Assembly: GCF_003234445.2 (NCBI RefSeq) | Contig: NZ_CP126269.1 | Coordinates: forward strand, 2,914,001 to 2,978,000 | Direction of reading: 5' to 3' | DNA: 64,000 nt | Origin: Curtobacterium sp. MCLR17_036 | GTDB lineage: Bacteria; Actinomycetota; Actinomycetes; Actinomycetales; Microbacteriaceae | Part shown: piece by piece, positions 32,239 through 41,881 of the stretch | Numbering within the stretch: the stretch's first letter is position 1 | Layout: every line of letters begins with the position of its first letter | Notes under the pieces: generated by a model | Databases searched by the model: none | Told to the model about the DNA's origin: nothing | The model's input: only the letters and a program-made list of their open reading frames with translations | Translations under genes and position numbers: made by a program

Positions 32239-33945
32239 CTACCCGCGCAGCTCCAGGTACTTCGCGATGAGCGCCTTGGTTGACGGGTCCTGCGCGTCGA
32301 GCGCGGACCGGTCGCCCTCGACGGCCGGCGTGACCTGCAGCGCCAGCTGCTTGCCGAGCTCCACACCCCACTGGTCGAACGAGTCGATGCCCCAGATGGT
32401 GCCCTCGGTGAACACGATGTGCTCGTACAGGGCGATGAGCTGGCCGAGCACGCTCGGGGTGAGCTCCGGCGCGATGATCGACGTGGTCGGCTTGTTGCCG
32501 GGGAACGTGCGGGCCGCGACGATGCCTTCGTCGGTGGTGCCCTCGGCACGGACCTCGTCGGCGCTCTTGCCGAACGCGAGCGCCTTGGTCTGCGCGAAGA
32601 AGTTCGCCAGGAACAGCGTGTGCACGTCGGTGCCGGGCGCGACGCCCTTGCCGTCGCCGGTCTCGTCCTGCAGCGGACGGGCCGGGTTGGCGACCGTGAT
32701 GAAGTCGGCCGGGATCAGGCGGGTGCCCTGGTGGATGAGCTGGTAGAACGCGTGCTGGCCGTTCGTGCCGGGCTCACCCCAGAAGACCTCGCCGGTCTCG
32801 GTGGTGACGGGTGAGCCGTCCCAGCGGACGCGCTTGCCGTTCGACTCCATCGTGAGCTGCTGCAGGTACGCGGCGAAGCGGTGCAGGTACTGCGTGTACG
32901 GCAGGACCGCGTGGCTCTGCGCGCCGAGGAAGTTCGTGTACCAGACGTTGAGCAGGCCCATCAGGACGGGGACGTTCTGCTCGAGCGGCGTGGTGCGGAC
33001 GTGCTCGTCGATCGCGTGGAAGCCGGCGAGGAACTGCTCCCAGTTCTCCTTGCCGATCGCGATGACGACGCTCGTGCCGATGGCCGAGTCGACCGAGTAC
33101 CGGCCGCCCACCCAGTCCCAGAAGCCGAAGGCGTTCTCGGGGTCGATGCCGAACGCCTCGACCTTGTCGAGCGCGGTGGACACGGCGACGAAGTGCTTGG
33201 CGACGGCGTTCTTCTTGTCGTCGTCGGCGGCGTCGGTCAGGCCGAGCTCCTCCCACAGCCACTGGCGGGCCAGGCGTGCGTTCGTCAGGGTCTCGAGCGT
33301 GCCGAAGGTCTTCGACGCGACGATGAAGAGCGTGGTCTCGGGGTCGAGGTCCGCGGTCTTCTCGTAGATGTCCGCCGGGTCGATGTTCGACACGAAGCGG
33401 GCCTCGAGCCCGGGCTGCACGTACGGCTTCAGGGCTTCGTAGACCATGACCGGGCCGAGGTCAGAACCACCGATGCCGATGTTGACGACGGTCTCGATGC
33501 GCTTGCCGGTGACACCGGTCCAGGCGCCGCTGCGGACCTGCTCGGCGAAGCCGTAGACCTTGTCGAGCGTGGCGTGCACGTCGGCGTCGACGTCCTGGCC
33601 GTCGACGACGAGCGCCGGGGTCGCACCCTTCGGGCGGCGGAGTGCGGTGTGCAGCACGGCGCGGTCCTCGGTGACGTTGATGTGCTCACCGGCGAGCATC
33701 GCCTGGAAGCGCTCGGCGACGCCGGTGTCCTTCGCGACCTGCAGGAGCGCGGCGAGGATCTCGTCGGTCACCAGGCCCTTCGACAGGTCGACGGTCAGGT
33801 CGGCCGCCTGGAACGTGTACTGCTCGGCACGACCGGGGTCGCTGTCGAACCACCCTCGCAGGTCCGGGGTGAAGCCGGCGGCGATGCCGTCCAGCTTCTT
33901 CCAGCCGTCGGTCGATGTGGGGTCGACGGGAGCGGATTCGGTCAC
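32239..33945 (-). CDS. pgi: Glucose-6-phosphate isomerase
   Basis: A 568-residue cytoplasmic enzyme interconverting glucose 6-phosphate and fructose 6-phosphate. Signatures include [37 protein letters not shown], the active-site region [14 protein letters not shown] and, near the C terminus, [13 protein letters not shown]. Length agrees with the bacterial enzyme (about 550). The GTG start at 33945 follows AGGAGG. It is downstream of copA on the same strand, separated by 164 bp. Confidence 0.97.
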   Translation of the reverse strand: MTESAPVDPTSTDGWKKLDGIAAGFTPDLRGWFDSDPGRAEQYTFQAADLTVDLSKGLVTDEILAALLQVAKDTGVAERFQAMLAGEHINVTEDRAVLHTALRRPKGATPALVVDGQDVDADVHATLDKVYGFAEQVRSGAWTGVTGKRIETVVNIGIGGSDLGPVMVYEALKPYVQPGLEARFVSNIDPADIYEKTADLDPETTLFIVASKTFGTLETLTNARLARQWLWEELGLTDAADDDKKNAVAKHFVAVSTALDKVEAFGIDPENAFGFWDWVGGRYSVDSAIGTSVVIAIGKENWEQFLAGFHAIDEHVRTTPLEQNVPVLMGLLNVWYTNFLGAQSHAVLPYTQYLHRFAAYLQQLTMESNGKRVRWDGSPVTTETGEVFWGEPGTNGQHAFYQLIHQGTRLIPADFITVANPARPLQDETGDGKGVAPGTDVHTLFLANFFAQTKALAFGKSADEVRAEGTTDEGIVAARTFPGNKPTTSIIAPELTPSVLGQLIALYEHIVFTEGTIWGIDSFDQWGVELGKQLALQVTPAVEGDRSALDAQDPSTKALIAKYLELRG

Positions 33946-34052
33946 TTCGGTCCTCCTGAACCTTGAAGACGTACAAGCCCGCGGGTCACCGCAGCGCTGC
34001 GTCGCGGACCGTCTCCGAGCGTAGTGCTGTTGGCCTGCGGGTGCGCACCGCT

Positions 34053-34085
34053 GGACGGGAGGCGCGGCTCGCGTTCGCTGCGCGC
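34053..34085. repeat. Partial copy of the GGACGGGAGGC palindrome family
   Basis: The stretch GGACGGGAGGCGCGGCTCG plus GCGTT resembles the left half of the palindrome at 52586-52650, but the right arm is missing. It lies between copA and pgi, a same-strand junction, and looks like a decayed copy. Confidence 0.4.
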
Positions 34086-34109
34086 GTCACCGGACGCGGG
34101 TGGCCGGTC

Positions 34110-36356
34110 TCAGGGCCGCGGTGCGAAGCGACGCAGCCGCAGGCTGTTCGTCACGACGAACACGGACGAGAACGCCATGGCCGCACCGGCGAGGACGGGG
34201 TTGAGCAGGCCGGCCATCGCGAGCGGGATGGCTGCGACGTTGTACGCGAACGCCCAGAACAGGTTGCCCTTGATGACGCCGAGCGTCGCGCGGGACAACC
34301 GGACCGCGTCCGCCACCACCGTGAGCCGACCGCTGACCACCGTGATGTCGCTCGCCGCGATGGCGGTGTCGGTGCCGGCACCCATCGCGATGCCGAGGTC
34401 GGCCGCGGCGAGCGCCGCGGCGTCGTTCACGCCGTCGCCGACCATGGCGACGCTGCGGCCCTCGGCCTGCAGCCGGCGGACGGTCTCGAGCTTCGTCGCC
34501 GGGGTGGCCCGAGCGTGCACGTCGTCGATGCCGACCGCGGCGGCGACGGCGCGGGCCGCGCCGTCGTTGTCGCCGGTGAGCAGGACCGGGTGCAGTCCGA
34601 GCGCCCGGAAGCGTGCGACGGCGTCGGCGGCCTCGGGCTTCACGGTGTCGCCGACGACGACGACGCCCAGGGCGCTGCCGTCCCGGGCGACGACGACCGC
34701 GGTGGCCCCGTCGGACTCGGCGCGCTCGACGGTGTCGGACAGCGCCGGCGACAGGGTGACCGACCACGAGTCGGCGAGCCAGCGGCTCGTGCCGACCAGG
34801 ACCACGGCGCCGTCGACGACGGCCTGCACGCCGGCCCCGGCGGTCGCGGTGAACTGCTCGGCCACCGGCAGGTCCGCCCCTCGGGCACGGGCCGCGGTGG
34901 TGACGGCACGGGCGACGGGGTGTTCGGAGCCGTCCTCGACCGCGGCGGCGAGGCGCAGGACGACGTCCTCGGTCTCGGTCTCGGTGCCCCCGGGGTCCGC
35001 GACGGCGGTCACCGACCGCAGGGTCATCGTCCCCGTGGTGACGGTGCCGGTCTTGTCGAGCACGACGGTGTCGACCCCGCGGGTGCGTTCGAGCACCTGC
35101 GGCCCGCCGATCAGGATGCCGAGCTGCGACCCCCGGCCGGTGCCGACGAGCAGCGCGGTCGGCGTCGCGAGCCCGAGGGCGCACGGGCAGGCGATGATCA
35201 GGGTCGCGACCGCCGCGGTGAACGCCGCGGTGACCGAGCCGCCGGACACGAGCCAGCCGACGAAGGCCAGCACGGCGAGCGCGATGACGATCGGCACGAA
35301 GACCCCGGAGACCCGGTCGGCCAGGCGCTGCACCTCGGCCTTGCCGGTCTGCGCGTCCTCGACGAGCCGACCCATCCGGGCGAGCTCGGTGTCGGCGCCG
35401 ACGCGCGTGACCTCGACCACGAGGCGACCGCCGACGTTGATCGTCGCGCCCGTGACCCGGTCGCCCGAGCCGACCTCGACCGGCACGGACTCGCCGGTGA
35501 GCATGCTGCGGTCGACGGCGGAGGAGCCGTCCTGCACGAGGCCGTCGGCCGGGATCCGTTCGCCGGGTCGCACCACGACGACGTCGCCGACGGCGAGCGA
35601 CGAGGCGGGAACGCGGTGCTCCACCCCGTCGCGCAGGAGCGAGGCGTCCTTCGCGCCGAGTTCGAGCAGGGCACGGAGGGCGGCGCCGGACTGCGTCTTC
35701 GCCCGGGCCTCCATGTACCGGCCGGCGAGGATGAACACCGTCACGGCCGTCGCGACCTCGAGGTACAGGTCTGTGGCCTCGGGGTCGGTCGCGAACCACG
35801 AGAACGTCATGTGCATGCCGGTCGTGCCCGCGTCGCCGAGGAACAGGGCGTACAACGACCAGCCGAAGGCGGCGAGGACGCCGACGCTCACCAGGGTGTC
35901 CATGGTGGCGGCACCGTGCCGGGCGTTCACCCACGCGGCGCGGTGGAAGGGCAGCGCGCCCCAGACCGCGACGGGGGCAGCGAGCGTCAGCGCGAGCCAC
36001 TGCCAGTCGGGGAACTGCAGGGCCGGCACCATCGAGAGCACCACGACGGGCACGGCGAGCACGGCGGACACGACCAGGCGTCGGCGCAGTGGGTCGGCCG
36101 CGTCGTCGTCGCGGGGAGCGTCGTCGACGGCCGGTGGTGCGGGGACGGCGGCGCCGTAGCCGGCGGCCTGCACGGCGGCGATGAGCACGTCGGCACCGGC
36201 CGCACCGTCGTCGGCCACCTGCACCTGCGCCTTCTCGGTGGCGTAGTTCACCGTGGCGGTGACGCCCGGCAGCTTGCCGAGCTTCCGTTCGATGCGGTTC
36301 GCGCACGAGGCGCAGGTCATCCCCGTGATGTCGAGCTCGACGATGCGGTCGGTCAC
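34110..36356 (-). CDS. copA: Copper-exporting P1B-type ATPase
   Basis: A 748-residue Cu(I) efflux ATPase. It has one N-terminal heavy-metal domain ([18 protein letters not shown], residues 10-27), eight membrane helices, the transport-site [11 protein letters not shown] (about residue 389), phosphorylation site DKTGTVTTG (about 432), [10 protein letters not shown] for nucleotide binding, [10 protein letters not shown] (about 640), and C-terminal helices with [10 protein letters not shown] and [18 protein letters not shown], the copper-specific YN and MxxSS signatures. The GTG start overlaps the copZ stop, and the csoR gene lies upstream, forming a copper-responsive operon. Confidence 0.96.
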   Translation of the reverse strand: MTDRIVELDITGMTCASCANRIERKLGKLPGVTATVNYATEKAQVQVADDGAAGADVLIAAVQAAGYGAAVPAPPAVDDAPRDDDAADPLRRRLVVSAVLAVPVVVLSMVPALQFPDWQWLALTLAAPVAVWGALPFHRAAWVNARHGAATMDTLVSVGVLAAFGWSLYALFLGDAGTTGMHMTFSWFATDPEATDLYLEVATAVTVFILAGRYMEARAKTQSGAALRALLELGAKDASLLRDGVEHRVPASSLAVGDVVVVRPGERIPADGLVQDGSSAVDRSMLTGESVPVEVGSGDRVTGATINVGGRLVVEVTRVGADTELARMGRLVEDAQTGKAEVQRLADRVSGVFVPIVIALAVLAFVGWLVSGGSVTAAFTAAVATLIIACPCALGLATPTALLVGTGRGSQLGILIGGPQVLERTRGVDTVVLDKTGTVTTGTMTLRSVTAVADPGGTETETEDVVLRLAAAVEDGSEHPVARAVTTAARARGADLPVAEQFTATAGAGVQAVVDGAVVLVGTSRWLADSWSVTLSPALSDTVERAESDGATAVVVARDGSALGVVVVGDTVKPEAADAVARFRALGLHPVLLTGDNDGAARAVAAAVGIDDVHARATPATKLETVRRLQAEGRSVAMVGDGVNDAAALAAADLGIAMGAGTDTAIAASDITVVSGRLTVVADAVRLSRATLGVIKGNLFWAFAYNVAAIPLAMAGLLNPVLAGAAMAFSSVFVVTNSLRLRRFAPRP

Positions 36357-36571
36357 GACCGCACGACCTGGTACCCCGCCTCGGTGACGGCGCCGTCGAG
36401 GGCGTCCGCGTCGATCGGGGCGGCCGAGGTGACGGTGACCTCGGACGAGCCGCCCACGACGAGCCGGACGTCGACGCCGGACACCCCGTCGAGTTCGGTG
36501 AGTTCCTCGGTCACGCTCATCACGCAGTGCTCGCAGGTCATGCCCTCGACGAGCAGGGTCTCGGTGGTCAT
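36353..36571 (-). CDS. copZ: Copper chaperone, heavy-metal-associated domain
   Basis: A 72-residue HMA-fold metallochaperone. The Cu(I) site is [13 protein letters not shown] (CxxC at about residues 13-16), followed by the beta-alpha-beta pattern [14 protein letters not shown] and [17 protein letters not shown]. It hands copper to CopA, encoded immediately downstream with a GTGA overlap. It lies 26 bp after csoR. Confidence 0.94.
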   Translation of the reverse strand: MTTETLLVEGMTCEHCVMSVTEELTELDGVSGVDVRLVVGGSSEVTVTSAAPIDADALDGAVTEAGYQVVRS

Positions 36572-36597
36572 GGTGTCTCCTCCTGGATCCGGGGTGG

Positions 36598-36888
36598 TCA
36601 CGAGCGGACGAGCCGGGCGATCGCGTCGCTCGCCTCGCGCACCTTCGCGTCGGCGGCGTCGCCGCCCTCGGCGACGGCCTCGGCGACGCAGTGCCTGAGG
36701 TGGTCCTCGAGCAGGGACAGCGCGACCCGTTCGAGTGCGCGGTTCGCCGCCGAGATCTGGGTGAGGACGTCGATGCAGTACGTCTCGTCCTCGACCATCC
36801 GGGCGATGCCGCGCACCTGCCCCTCGGCGCGACGGAGCCGCTTCAGCAGGTCGTCCTTGTCGCCGATGTACCCGACGTGATCGTGCAC
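36598..36888 (-). CDS. csoR: CsoR copper-sensing repressor
   Basis: A 96-residue all-helical repressor of the CsoR/RcnR family. The Cu(I) ligands Cys38, His63 and Cys67 are in place ([10 protein letters not shown] and EDHLRHCV), as is the helix [15 protein letters not shown]. The GTG at 36888 is preferred because GGAGGA lies just before it; an upstream start at 36927 would overlap the operator. It heads the csoR-copZ-copA operon and should release DNA on binding Cu(I). Confidence 0.95.
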   Translation of the reverse strand: MHDHVGYIGDKDDLLKRLRRAEGQVRGIARMVEDETYCIDVLTQISAANRALERVALSLLEDHLRHCVAEAVAEGGDAADAKVREASDAIARLVRS

Positions 36889-36929
36889 GGTGTCCTCCGC
36901 CGTTCGTCGTGCCGATCGGACCGGCACGG

Positions 36930-36944
36930 TACCCCCCTAGGGTA
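36930..36944. promoter_or_regulatory. csoR: CsoR operator
   Basis: TACCC-N5-GGGTA (36930-36944) with a C-run on one side matches the actinobacterial CsoR-box style of a TACCC..GGGTA pseudo-palindrome. It lies about 42 bp upstream of the csoR start and the same distance from the divergent AraC gene. Confidence 0.75.
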
Positions 36945-36985
36945 TCTCGATCACCGCGGCGCGCAACCCCTGGCATGATCGGCGC

Positions 36986-38200
36986 ATGACCGACCCGTCG
37001 ACGAACGGCTTCCGCAGACTGCGGTTCGTCGACGGCGAGGGCTCGGACTACTCCGCCATCTTCGAGGCCGAGTACCACGGCACCGAGTTCGCCACCGACA
37101 CCTTCGCGACGCACGACGCCCGGTACGAGTACACGGTCGTCGGCGACGACGACCTCACCCTGCGCACCATGCGCGCCGAAGGCGGTCGCCGCGGCGGTCG
37201 GATCGGCCCCCGGAGCGACCACGTCGTGTTCTGGCTGACGAAGGGTCGGCTCGAGATGCACTTCACCGACCACACGCGCGTCGTCCTGCCCGGGAGCCCC
37301 TCCATCGCCTCGGCGTCGGAGGAGTACCGCTTCGAGTCCTCCGAGACCGTCTACAACGGGGTGCACATCGCCGACCGGTTCCTGCGGGCCGTCGGCCGCG
37401 ACCTCGGCTACCGTCTGCCGTCCGGTCCCCTGCTGTTCGACCAGCAGGACGAGACCGTCGCCCGACGCGAGCCGCTCCGGCACCTGATCGGCGAGATCGG
37501 CCCGGCCCTGGTCGACGACCGCGTGCTCGGCCCGATGCGCACCGCGCTCAACCGTCGACTGGCCGTGGTCGTCCTCGACACCTTCCCGATCCGGAACCGG
37601 GGCGACGACGTGCCGGTGGCGAACCGTCTCCGCGACGCGATCCGCTTCATCGAGGCGCACGCGGCCGCGCGGCCGTCCGTCCCGGAGATCGCGGCGGCCT
37701 GCGGCCTCAGCCAGCGCGGGCTGCAGGACGTCTTCGCACGCACGCTCGGTTCCACGCCGAACCGCTTCCTGCGCGACCACCGACTCGACCAGGTGCGCAC
37801 GGAGCTCCTGCGCGCCGACGAGTCGCCGACGGCCGAGCACACGACGGGCACCGACGGGGTGACGGCCGTCGCACGCCGCTGGGGCTTCACGAACCCGGGT
37901 CGCTTCGCCGAGACCTACCGGGCACGGTTCGGCGAGGACCCCGCGACGACCCTGCGGAGCGCCTTGGCCGCGCGACCGGGGCGGCCCTCGTGGCGGGTCC
38001 GCCGTGCCCTCGCGTACATCGAACAGCACGCCGACGGCGACCTGTCGCTGGCCGACGTCGCGGCAGCGGCCGGGGTGCTCCCCCGCCGCCTCCAGCAGCT
38101 CTTCCGTGACGAGCGCGGTGAGACGCCGATGGCGTCCGTGCGTGCCGCCCGAGCGGCCCGAGCGCGCAGCACGGCAGCCGATTTGCGACGAGACCGCTGA
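36986..38200 (+). CDS. AraC family regulator with duplicated C-terminal HTH
   Basis: A 404-residue protein. An N-terminal AraC-binding-like domain (residues 1-200, FWLTKGRLEMHFTDHTRVVL) is followed by a full AraC HTH pair (LRDAIRFIEAHAAARPSVPE, IAAACGLSQRGLQDVFARTL, then VARRWGFTNPGRFAETYRAR, about 215-325). A second HTH half follows (VRRALAYIEQHADGDLSLAD, VAAAAGVLPRRLQQLFRDER, about 338-395), clearly homologous to the first. Ordinary family members end after one pair. It is divergent from csoR, sharing the 97-bp intergenic region. Effector and targets are unknown. Confidence 0.88.
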   Translation: MTDPSTNGFRRLRFVDGEGSDYSAIFEAEYHGTEFATDTFATHDARYEYTVVGDDDLTLRTMRAEGGRRGGRIGPRSDHVVFWLTKGRLEMHFTDHTRVVLPGSPSIASASEEYRFESSETVYNGVHIADRFLRAVGRDLGYRLPSGPLLFDQQDETVARREPLRHLIGEIGPALVDDRVLGPMRTALNRRLAVVVLDTFPIRNRGDDVPVANRLRDAIRFIEAHAAARPSVPEIAAACGLSQRGLQDVFARTLGSTPNRFLRDHRLDQVRTELLRADESPTAEHTTGTDGVTAVARRWGFTNPGRFAETYRARFGEDPATTLRSALAARPGRPSWRVRRALAYIEQHADGDLSLADVAAAAGVLPRRLQQLFRDERGETPMASVRAARAARARSTAADLRRDR

Positions 38201-38361
38201 CGTCTGCCCCCGCCCAGGGGCGGTTCGTCACCCGCACGAGCCCTTGTCTGGCAGTTCCCTGGGATCGCGTGACCCGGTGTGACGAAGGTCGATCGCAGCC
38301 CGTCTCATCCGTGAACAGCAACCGCTGGGAACGCCCGGCGGGACACACGGAAGGAACCACC

Positions 38362-38829
38362 ATGGCAGACACCACGACCCCCACCCCCGCGACCACCTCG
38401 GTGGCGGCCACGACCGCCCGCACGGTGCCGAACGGCTCCGGTGTCACCGGCAAGACCGTCATCGACGACGCGGTCGTCTCGAAGGTCGCCGGCATCGCCG
38501 CCCGCGAGGTCAACGGCGTGCACTCGCTCGGCGGCGGCGCAGCGCGTGCGATCGGTGCCCTCCGCGACGCGATCGGCCAGCGTGACTTCGGCCAGGGCGT
38601 CAAGGTCGAGGTCGGCGAGAAGCAGGTCGCCGCGGACATCATCATCGTCGCCGAGTACCCGGTGGCCCTGCAGCAGGTCGCCGACGGCGTCCGCCAGGGT
38701 GTCGCCCGCGCGCTCGAGCAGATCGTCGGCATGGAGGTCGCCGAGGTCAACGTCACCGTGCAGGACGTCTTCATCCCGGGCGACGACGACGACAAGGACG
38801 ACGAGAAGAAGGAAGCGCGAGTCGCATGA
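38362..38829 (+). CDS. Asp23/Gls24 family envelope stress protein
   Basis: A 155-residue Asp23 (DUF322) protein. The domain is about residues 30-135: TGKTVIDDAVVSKVAGIAAR, GVHSLGG, VKVEVGEKQVAADIIIVAEY, AEVNVTVQDVFI, followed by an acidic Asp/Lys/Glu tail. In firmicutes Asp23 forms a layer under the membrane held by AmaP and is linked to envelope stress. It is the first of at least nine collinear genes; AAGGAA precedes the ATG and the next gene overlaps by four bases. Confidence 0.93.
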   Translation: MADTTTPTPATTSVAATTARTVPNGSGVTGKTVIDDAVVSKVAGIAAREVNGVHSLGGGAARAIGALRDAIGQRDFGQGVKVEVGEKQVAADIIIVAEYPVALQQVADGVRQGVARALEQIVGMEVAEVNVTVQDVFIPGDDDDKDDEKKEARVA

Positions 38830-39017
38830 GCAACACACTGATGGGCGCCCTCATCGGCGCCGTCCTCGCAGTCGTCGCACTGCAGTTCGGGTTCTGGGGC
38901 TTCGTCCTCGTCGTGGTCTTCGGTCTCGTGGGTGCGCTCGTCGCGGCACTGGCGACCGGCAAGATCGACCGCGGTGCCCTGACCGACGTGCTCACCGGGC
39001 GCCGGAGCTCCCGGTGA
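38826..39017 (+). CDS. Small membrane protein (DUF2273-like)
   Basis: A 63-residue protein with two hydrophobic helices (LMGALIGAVLAVVALQFGFW and GFVLVVVFGLVGALVAALAT) and a basic tail GRRSSR. Small proteins of this layout (DUF2273) are found within asp23 operons, where they probably help anchor Asp23 to the membrane. Both ends overlap its neighbours by four bases, so it is coupled to both. Confidence 0.88.
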   Translation: MSNTLMGALIGAVLAVVALQFGFWGFVLVVVFGLVGALVAALATGKIDRGALTDVLTGRRSSR

Positions 39018-39328
39018 CCGCCGGCCCGGACGTCCCGGGCCGCGTCGAGATCACAGCGCGCGCGCTGACCTCGCTGGCCCGGGCCGTCGCAGCCGAACGG
39101 CTCGGCGCGCCCGCCAAGCGGGTGCGGGTCGGACTCGGCGATGCCAAGGGCGCGATCGCGCTCGACATCACCGGTCCGGTCGCCGCGGGTGACGACCTCG
39201 TCACGCGTGCCACCCGGGTCGCCGACGAGGTCAAGAGCCGCGTGAGCGAACTCACCGGCCGCCGGGTCGGCAGCGCTCACATCGAACTGACCGGGATCGT
39301 GCGCGAGCACGAGACCCGGGTCGACTAG
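39014..39328 (+). CDS. Asp23/Gls24-like protein, short
   Basis: A 104-residue protein starting with GTG in a GTGA overlap. The sequence GRVEITARALTSLARAVAAE, VRVGLGDAKGAIALDITGPV and RRVGSAHIELTGIV follows the Asp23 strand-helix pattern with a shorter C terminus. No membrane segment. Position inside the operon supports a role as a second Asp23-type subunit. It could be missed by ORF callers that require ATG. Confidence 0.82.
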   Translation: MTAGPDVPGRVEITARALTSLARAVAAERLGAPAKRVRVGLGDAKGAIALDITGPVAAGDDLVTRATRVADEVKSRVSELTGRRVGSAHIELTGIVREHETRVD

Positions 39329-39337
39329 GAGGCCATC

Positions 39338-39913
39338 ATGAGCAACGGTTCCGTCGAACGACGCATCCGTCGCCGGAGCGTGCACCGTTCGCGTTCCACC
39401 GCCGTGGCGGTGTCACTCGTGGTGCTCGCCCTGGTGGCCGTCTGGATCGGCACCGAGTCGGTGCTCCGCGCCCTCGGCCGGGGTCCGCTCCTCGCCGACC
39501 CGCAGACCGCGGTGGACACCGCGCTGCAGCCCGACGCGACCTTCGTCACGATCATCGAGGTCGTCGCCGTGGTGCTCGTGGTCCTCGGCATCGTGCTGAT
39601 CGTCCTGGCCCTCAAGCCCGGTCGTCAGCACCGCTCGATCGTCGAGCACGACCGCGGCGCCGTCGTCATCGACACCCGCATCGTGGCCTCGACCGCGGCC
39701 AACGCCGCCGGGACCGCGGCGGGCGTACCGGAGGGCAATGCCTCCGCCACCGCCCGCGGCCGTCGCACCGACGTCCGGATCGTGCCCGTCACCGGCATCC
39801 CGGTCGACGAGCAGGCCGTGCACGACGCCGTCCGGGACCGCCTGTCGGGTCTGGACGAGCGCTTCGGCCGCAACGTCCGCGTCCGCGTCGAGGAGAAGGG
39901 CACACTCGCATGA
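39338..39913 (+). CDS. DUF6286-type membrane protein of the Asp23 cluster
   Basis: A 191-residue protein with a very basic N terminus (RRIRRRSVHRSRS), two membrane helices (AVAVSLVVLALVAVWIG and FVTIIEVVAVVLVVLGIVLI, with an extracytoplasmic loop between) and a C-terminal cytoplasmic alpha-beta domain (VVIDTRIVASTAANAAG, TDVRIVPVTGIPVDEQAVHD). This matches the DUF6286/AmaP-like anchors of actinobacterial asp23 operons. GGAGG precedes the ATG; it overlaps the next gene by four bases. Confidence 0.85.
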   Translation: MSNGSVERRIRRRSVHRSRSTAVAVSLVVLALVAVWIGTESVLRALGRGPLLADPQTAVDTALQPDATFVTIIEVVAVVLVVLGIVLIVLALKPGRQHRSIVEHDRGAVVIDTRIVASTAANAAGTAAGVPEGNASATARGRRTDVRIVPVTGIPVDEQAVHDAVRDRLSGLDERFGRNVRVRVEEKGTLA

Positions 39914-40473
39914 CCAAGAGCAACCGCACCCTCAACCGCATCATCCTGTTCGTCCTCGGCCTGGTCGCCGTGGTCGTCGGGCTGGCGATGGGCGCCGGCG
40001 TGCTGCCGGCTGTGCAGGACGCGATCTCGCCGTACGTCGACCTGCCGAGCAGCCTGACGGTCCCCGCGTCGTCGCTCTGGATCGTCGCTGCCGTGTGCGC
40101 CGTCGTGATCGTGCTCGCACTCCTCTACGCGTTCACCCGCGGCGGGGGCGGCACCGCCGTCGCCGTCCGCGAACGTTCGGGCGACGACGCCGTCACGGTC
40201 AACGTCGCCCTCGTCCGCGACGTCGTCGAGCACGAGCTGTCCGGCGTCCGCGACGTCGTCGGCTCCCGCGTCGACACCTACCTCGTCCGCCGGCAGCGCG
40301 CCGCACGGATCCGGGTCGCGGTCCGACGCGGCGGCGACGCCGTCACGGTGCTCGACGCCGTCGACCGGGCCGTCGCGGAGCTCGACCGCACCCTCGGTCG
40401 CGAGGTGCCCGTCCTGGTGCACCTGACCGGCGGGACCCGCTCCGCGCTCGCGAAGCCGACCCGCGTCCACTGA
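39910..40473 (+). CDS. AmaP-like alkaline-shock membrane anchor protein
   Basis: A 187-residue protein with two membrane helices (IILFVLGLVAVVVGLAMGAG, WIVAAVCAVVIVLALLYAFT) and a cytoplasmic domain with VNVALVRDVVEHELSGVRDV and ARIRVAVRRGGDAVTVLDAV, the two-helix-plus-domain plan of AmaP, which tethers Asp23 in Staphylococcus. It is the second such anchor in the operon, so the two may form a heteromer (inference). Confidence 0.85.
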   Translation: MTKSNRTLNRIILFVLGLVAVVVGLAMGAGVLPAVQDAISPYVDLPSSLTVPASSLWIVAAVCAVVIVLALLYAFTRGGGGTAVAVRERSGDDAVTVNVALVRDVVEHELSGVRDVVGSRVDTYLVRRQRAARIRVAVRRGGDAVTVLDAVDRAVAELDRTLGREVPVLVHLTGGTRSALAKPTRVH

Positions 40474-40563
40474 CGCCGACCGGACGACGCACCACGGGCC
40501 TCCCGGCCCACCAGCACCACCCACCACTCCGGGCCATGCGCCCGACCGAAGGAAGGAACCCTC

Positions 40564-40737
40564 ATGGGACTCGACGACAAGATCAAGAACGCCGCCCAGG
40601 ACCTCGCCGGCAAGGCGAAGGAGGCCCTCGGGAACGCGACGAACGACGACTCGAAGGTCGCCGAGGGCAAGAAGGACCAGACGGCTGCGAGCGCGAAGCA
40701 GACCGGTGAAGACGTCAAGGACGTCTTCAAGCACTGA
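40564..40737 (+). CDS. CsbD family stress protein
   Basis: A 57-residue soluble protein, MGLDDKIKNAAQDLAGKAKE at the start, rich in Lys, Ala, Asp and Gly and predicted helical. This is the CsbD pattern of general-stress proteins with unknown biochemistry. GAAGGAAGG lies seven bases before the ATG, and a 13-bp hairpin follows the stop. It is 90 bp after the anchor gene, so it may also have its own promoter. Confidence 0.93.
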   Translation: MGLDDKIKNAAQDLAGKAKEALGNATNDDSKVAEGKKDQTAASAKQTGEDVKDVFKH

Positions 40738-40750
40738 GTCGCACGACCAC

Positions 40751-40782
40751 CACGGGGCACCCGCGCAGACGGGTGCCCCGTG
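40751..40782. terminator. Hairpin after the CsbD gene
   Basis: CACGGGGCACCCG (40751-40763), a six-base loop, then the exact complement (40770-40782). It separates the CsbD gene from the next Asp23-type gene and may terminate or attenuate the transcript. Confidence 0.7.
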
Positions 40783-40813
40783 GCGTTCCCGCAGACCCGA
40801 ACGAGGAGGAACC

Positions 40814-41881
40814 ATGCAGCACGACACCGACGCGCACACGCAGGTCACCACGGTGCCCCTGCCCGCAGAGCTCACGGAGCCGCTGCCCGACGACGCGGGC
40901 ACCGTGGCCCTCGTCGCACGCACCGCGGCGGAGACGGCGCTGGCCGTGCCCGGCGTGCACCACCTCGGCGGGATCGCGTCCCGGGCCGCCGACGAGTTCC
41001 GCAAGCGGCTCGGCCGCTCCGCGGGGACGGCCGGGGTGCAGGTCGACGAACAGGACGACGCACTCGCCGTGCAGGTCTCCGTCATCGTCCGCTACCCGCA
41101 GCCCGTCCTGACCGTGGCCGACGAGGTCCGTCGGCAGGTCACGGCCGCGGTGCGACAGCTCTCGACGCTGCCGACCGAGGTGGACGTCCGCGTCCTCGAC
41201 GTGCACGGTCCGTTCGACGACGAGCCCTCGCCCGTGGAACGCGCCGCGTCGTCCGCCCTCGAGGCCACGAAGGACGCCGCGACCACGGCCTCCGACGCCA
41301 CGAAGCGCGCTGCCGAAGCCACCGCAGACGCCACGAAGGACGCCGCTGCCGCGACGGTCGACGCGACGAAGCGTGCTGCGGACGCCACCGCCGACGCCAC
41401 GAAGCGCGCCGCCGATGCCACCGCCGCCACCAGCAAGCGTGCCGCCGACGCGACCGCCGAGGCCGGCAAGCGGGCGGCGGACGCGACCGCCGCCGCGGCG
41501 AAGCAGGCGGCCGACGCCACCCGCGACGCCGCCGGGCACGCAGTCGACGCCGCGAGCACGACCGCCGGCCGGGTGCAGGACGCGGCCTCGGACGCGCTCG
41601 ACCAGGCGTCCCGAGGCGCCGAGGACGCTGCCGCCGACGCCCGCGACGCCGCCGACCGCGCGCGGGCGGCCGGAGCCGACGACGCCGTCGCCGCGGACGC
41701 TGCGGACGGGGAGGCCGACGCCACCGCCGCCGCCGCTGCCGCAGCCCGTGCCGCCGACGCGGCCGACGAGGCAGCGGAGGACGCCGCAGCAGCAGCCGCA
41801 GCGGCCGCCGACGCGAGTTCGGCAGCACACGCGGCGACGCCCCCCGACACGGGAGACGCCGCCGGCCGGACCCGGCCGTGA
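40814..41881 (+). CDS. Asp23-type protein fused to LEA-like 11-residue repeats
   Basis: A 355-residue protein. Residues 15-135 form an Asp23-like domain (GTVALVARTAAETALAVPGV, ALAVQVSVIVRYPQPVLTVA, TEVDVRVLDVHGPFDDE). Residues about 145-265 hold roughly ten copies of an 11-residue repeat of the type ATKRAADATAD, followed by an Ala/Asp-rich coil to the end. The repeat has the period and composition of group-3 LEA desiccation proteins. No Cys, Trp or membrane segment occurs in the tail. GAGGAGG precedes the ATG; the stop overlaps the next gene by four bases. Low-complexity expansion by slippage is possible. Confidence 0.88.
   Translation: MQHDTDAHTQVTTVPLPAELTEPLPDDAGTVALVARTAAETALAVPGVHHLGGIASRAADEFRKRLGRSAGTAGVQVDEQDDALAVQVSVIVRYPQPVLTVADEVRRQVTAAVRQLSTLPTEVDVRVLDVHGPFDDEPSPVERAASSALEATKDAATTASDATKRAAEATADATKDAAAATVDATKRAADATADATKRAADATAATSKRAADATAEAGKRAADATAAAAKQAADATRDAAGHAVDAASTTAGRVQDAASDALDQASRGAEDAAADARDAADRARAAGADDAVAADAADGEADATAAAAAAARAADAADEAAEDAAAAAAAAADASSAAHAATPPDTGDAAGRTRP
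41247..41595 (+). repeat. 33-bp (11-codon) tandem repeats in the Asp23-LEA-like gene
   Basis: About ten degenerate 33-bp units coding for [AT]xKxAAxATxx run through this stretch, for example ATKRAAEATAD, ATKDAAAATVD, ATKRAADATAD, TSKRAADATAE and AGKRAADATAA. Third positions vary, showing selection on the peptide. Confidence 0.75.
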
